The position numbers and the translations under genes were made by a program. DNA of 64,000 nt, taken from Carallia brachiata (Eukaryota > Streptophyta > Magnoliopsida > Malpighiales > Rhizophoraceae). This document shows positions 60,672-64,000 of this stretch, one piece after another (within the stretch, counting starts at the first letter, position 1; each line of letters opens with the position of its first letter). The notes under the pieces are model-generated. The model saw nothing but the letters and a program-made list of their open reading frames with translations, was not told the origin of the DNA and did no database searches. The stretch covers positions 3,896,280 to 3,960,279 of the forward strand of contig JADCRB010000006.1 in NCBI GenBank assembly GCA_021464245.1, written 5' to 3'.

Positions 60672-61140
60672 CCAGGCTCCCACTTAATTTGTTCCTCAGA
60701 AGTTGTCTAACCTCCTCTCTCTCTAAGCACTCATAAATCAATCATCTCCTTTCTATCTAAAACTCTTCCCACCTAAATACTCAAAAGGCCTCCTTCTCCA
60801 TAAAGATCCCTTCTTCAATATGTTCTCTTTGCTTAAACCAAATCCCTTTTCCTATATTAAAACTTTTGTAAGTATTTTCTCTATATAAATTTCTTTATGT
60901 ACTTTAATATTTAAATCAATAATAAAAGTTCTTATTTAATATACATATATTTGCTTAAAAGTAACAATGCGGACAGGCTCTGTTGCCCACCTAGTTGCAA
61001 TTTATTTTGTTTTCTGCCATCTTCATGCACCAATGTGGACTGGGTTTGCCGCCCATCTAGTGGCTCTTTTAAATTTTGTTCTTGTAAATTATTTTGATAA
61101 GTACAAAAGTATATAGACTGGAATACCAGTAACCATCCAT

Positions 61141-62619
61141 GCCTGCTGGGCTAGATCTTAGAACAAATGGGATAACTTCTGGTTTAACAACGCTACGTAC
61201 TTTTGGAAATTGTTTCTTTTAATTCTAATTATTTTTATTTTTAATCTTTTCATTTAGTTTGTTTTTTCTACTTCCCTCTGTAGATCTCGGGGCATCTTTG
61301 GTGTATATATATATCAAGATTAATAATTTATACATATTAATTTAGCAATCATGAGAATAATTACAATAATTCTTTCGATGCATAAGAGAAAATTAATCTA
61401 TCCTCTTCATAGTCGTCACAAACTAATTTTAATAAGTTAGACATTTTTTTTTTTGTATCTAATCAATTACTTTTCCATATTTAGCAATTAAATTTAAATA
61501 AAGACATATGTTTATAATGTTTTGTTGTATTATTAATAAGGATGAGTTTCAAGTCAAAAACTTGTTATATAAAAAAATGATGATCATAAAATCAAATCAT
61601 GATTCTATAGATCTTACGATTTGGATCGAGATCCCACCACAAAAGAATCCTACCGCAATCTAGATCATTGAATTCATATATGATTGTAGGATTGTAAGAT
61701 TCCATGATCCTAATCAGGATTTTAACAACTATGCTATCCTCAAAAAGGCAAGAGATGCCTAGTGCAACTAGGCCATTGGTCCACTTCCCTCAGCTCCATT
61801 TTTTTTTTAATTTCATGCTTTTAACAAAAGAAGCAGTGCTAGAAAGGAGGCCTGATGGCAGTGATGGAGGTCGATTAATACTTAACAACCCTAATGCAAC
61901 CTAGAAAAAAGTGTTTCCCTAAGTTCACCATTGAAATATTTTCAACTCGTCTAAATTTTTTTTTTGGTGGCCTACTTATTGTATTGGTTGTATAAAATCG
62001 GGAAAACCAAGACCTATTTGCTGGTTTATGGTCAAACTGGTCAATTCACCGGTTTTGGCACCAATTTTTTAACATCCAATTTTAAGGTCCAACCAAACCA
62101 AACCACGAAACAGTTTTTAAGTTTTTCTGGTTAAACAAGCTAGTCCAGCCCAATTCTTAAACTATTGATTCAAACTCACAACTTGTGAAATTTTAAGAAG
62201 CTAAGGTTTCAACCTGCAAAAATTTGTACTATAACTTTTGTAATCATGATCATGTGTAAACTACTTGGTCAATTTTTTTTTGAAATTTTCCAATTAAAAC
62301 TTATAATCTAAACTCTAATTAAATATGGGATCCACCTAAGATAAAAAAAATATTAAAGTGATGCTATAAGTTAGAAAAGTATAAAGTTATCCTAAACTAA
62401 TGAAAAACAATTATAGTTTTTTATGCATCAGATCTAGTTAGATGTAAAAGTCACATATTTTTTTGTGGAATAATTATTTGCTATAGAATTAAAGTTTTAT
62501 AAATAAATGGTCTTATGTTTAAATTATGTTGCTTTTATATTTAGTTGTGAAATTTTAAAGGTGCAACGAATCTCTCTTTCATTTACACTTTTAGTCAATA
62601 GATTTTAGCATGAAAAAGT
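61141..62619. other. Intergenic, nothing recognised
   Basis: No gene. 62000-62110 has several ACCGGT/CCAACC-like motifs reminiscent of the hAT-like MITE but too diverged to assign. Confidence 0.45.
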
Positions 62620-64000
62620 TGTTAGTGTATGTCCTAGCAACCAATTAGTTGGCTATTTGTTATGGACATATTTGATATTTCATGCATGCAATTATTAATA
62701 AAAGGCATTTTATCTTTAGTATGTTTATATAGTTGATATGATAATCAAAAAAATCTAAAGATAAAGTCTATAGAATACATATACTTTGCAAAGGTAATTA
62801 TGATGTGATCATAATTATGAGATACCTATTGCATCAAAGTATTATTTCTAAATATTCCTAATCGATGATTAATCAATCGAAACAGGACATTGATGGAGCT
62901 ATAAGACTAGCATATATTATGTTTCTTTTTTGTGAAGAAAGCAGTCGATTTCATAAACTAGAGCATAGATATACTTGAACAAACATGTGGGTGCTTGTTA
63001 GTTGAACAATTTCACTGAATTGACCAATTATGAGAATTCCCAAATGGAACATTACTTGTGTGTCTGAGAAATTTCTCATGTAACGGTTGTGTAAGTGATC
63101 CTTAAACTTGAGATCACTAACATATCTCATATAGAAATTGATATGCTTTGATCTTACTTTTGGGTTGTTTTTATCAAAGATCACATGTAGGAGTTTGCAT
63201 TGGGCATATCATGAACTGTATAGAGATAGTTGAGTGATCAATAACGGATTCATTGCCTTAAAATAATTATGAAAGAATGTTCCACCGTTCTCAATAGGTA
63301 TTGATTTAATAAATCATTGCGCAAGGTGGAATGAGGATTATGAGGAGTTATAATCTCATTCATGAAATTAATGACTAAATTATTTAATTATTAGAGAATG
63401 AATATAATTAGATAATGTAGAATAGACACTAATTTTATTCTCTATGTCTAATTGGAATATTTGGATGACGAAATGATAGAATTGACTGAGAGACCATGCA
63501 CTGAAGGGATTTGTCAAACCATTTTTATAGTCCTGACATTTGGGTAATCATGATACGTTACTAGACATCAATCTTGATCTATAGGTATAAATTCATTAAT
63601 TAGATAATTAATGATAAATTAAAATAATTTAATTTATCTAATCTTTGGGGATTTTAATTTAGGTTCATTGTCAACATATCAAAATCCTAATGGGTCACAC
63701 ATATTAAGGAAATTGGTGAAAGACGTAAAAGGAAATCAAGTCGGATTTAATTGCAAAGTTTGAGAAACTTTTGGGGTTAAGTATAAGATATTTAAAATTA
63801 TAAAAACTAATGTGTAATTTCGTAACCTAGCCTAAGTTCTTTATATAGAGCTCATAAGGTCTGTCTAACCGACAGTTTTTTTTATTGTTCAAAGCTAGCA
63901 CTCTTAGGATAGTTGATTTTTGTGATTCCTATGTGGATACTATTAGAGGCCAAACATTTAGATGATGGTAGTTTGTGACAACCAGCTGAATAAACTTAAA
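62620..64000 (+). repeat. Candidate LTR running off the right edge
   Basis: Begins TGTTAGTGTATGTCCTAGC, a start typical of long plant copia LTRs, and has a TATA-like TTTATATAGAGCTC near 63840, consistent with a promoter late in an LTR over 1 kb long. No end or internal domain is visible inside the window. Confidence 0.4.

Larger units (their letters stand above)
58440..61140 (+). mobile_element. Endogenous caulimovirid (pararetrovirus) remnant, Florendovirus-like
   Basis: Plus-strand remains of a plant dsDNA reverse-transcribing virus: the tail of a polymerase (RNase H), then a second open-frame region, then a TATA-bearing intergenic region. The arrangement of polymerase followed by another ORF and a promoter fits Florendovirus better than most genera; the genus call is tentative. 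Many stops; movement, coat, protease and RT domains are missing. No LTRs. It is a truncated fossil without coding capacity. Confidence 0.7.

Noticed and set aside
1..64000. CRISPR arrays, bacterial operons, tRNA or rRNA genes
   Set aside because: No regularly spaced repeats, no tRNA-like cloverleaf recognised by eye, and everything is consistent with plant nuclear DNA.

Overview
This window is nuclear DNA from a flowering plant, most likely a eudicot. It is AT-rich, has intron-containing genes with GT-AG splice sites, plant-type LTR retrotransposons (a Tat-like Ty3/gypsy and a Ty1/copia with the usual initiator-tRNA-Met primer site), plant L1 LINEs ending in an RNase H domain, many MITEs and an endogenous caulimovirid remnant. 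The species cannot be named from sequence alone. All coordinates come from reading by eye and may be off by a base or two.

The only host genes recognised belong to a minus-strand cluster of MATE (DETOXIFICATION 40-like) transporters. One copy is complete: seven exons between 33747 and 40195 encode about 504 residues. A second copy (445-1958) shows intact exons 1-2 and runs off the left edge. A third (16290-17399) is cut inside exon 2. A fourth (26704-28236) is an isolated, stop-containing 3' half (exons 5-7). Flanking DNA is duplicated with the genes: 1-4627 plus 13229-16290 matches about 38285-46140; 16290-23138 matches the same unit; and about 23805-28560 matches 29490-34830.

Because the same DNA is present two or three times, empty and filled insertion sites can be compared directly. 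This dates and delimits many insertions: a gypsy element (4628-13228), a solo LTR (13952-14820), four copies of a CCGGTT-rich MITE with 8-bp target duplications (hAT-like), three fold-back MITEs with 9-10-bp target duplications (Mutator-like), a TIR element around a polypurine block (18049-18974), a Harbinger-like MITE (30030-30706), and a multi-level nest at 30927-33026.

Right of about 46140 there is no recognised host gene. 46140-48945 holds nothing identifiable. 49464-54286 is a young copia element with 5-bp target duplications. 54330-57682 is a decayed L1 LINE. 58440-61140 is a broken caulimovirid (Florendovirus-like) remnant. The window ends in what looks like the start of another LTR (62620 onward). 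No prokaryotic system, CRISPR array, tRNA or rRNA was seen. The most notable content is the MATE array and the layered record of transposition preserved by its duplication.
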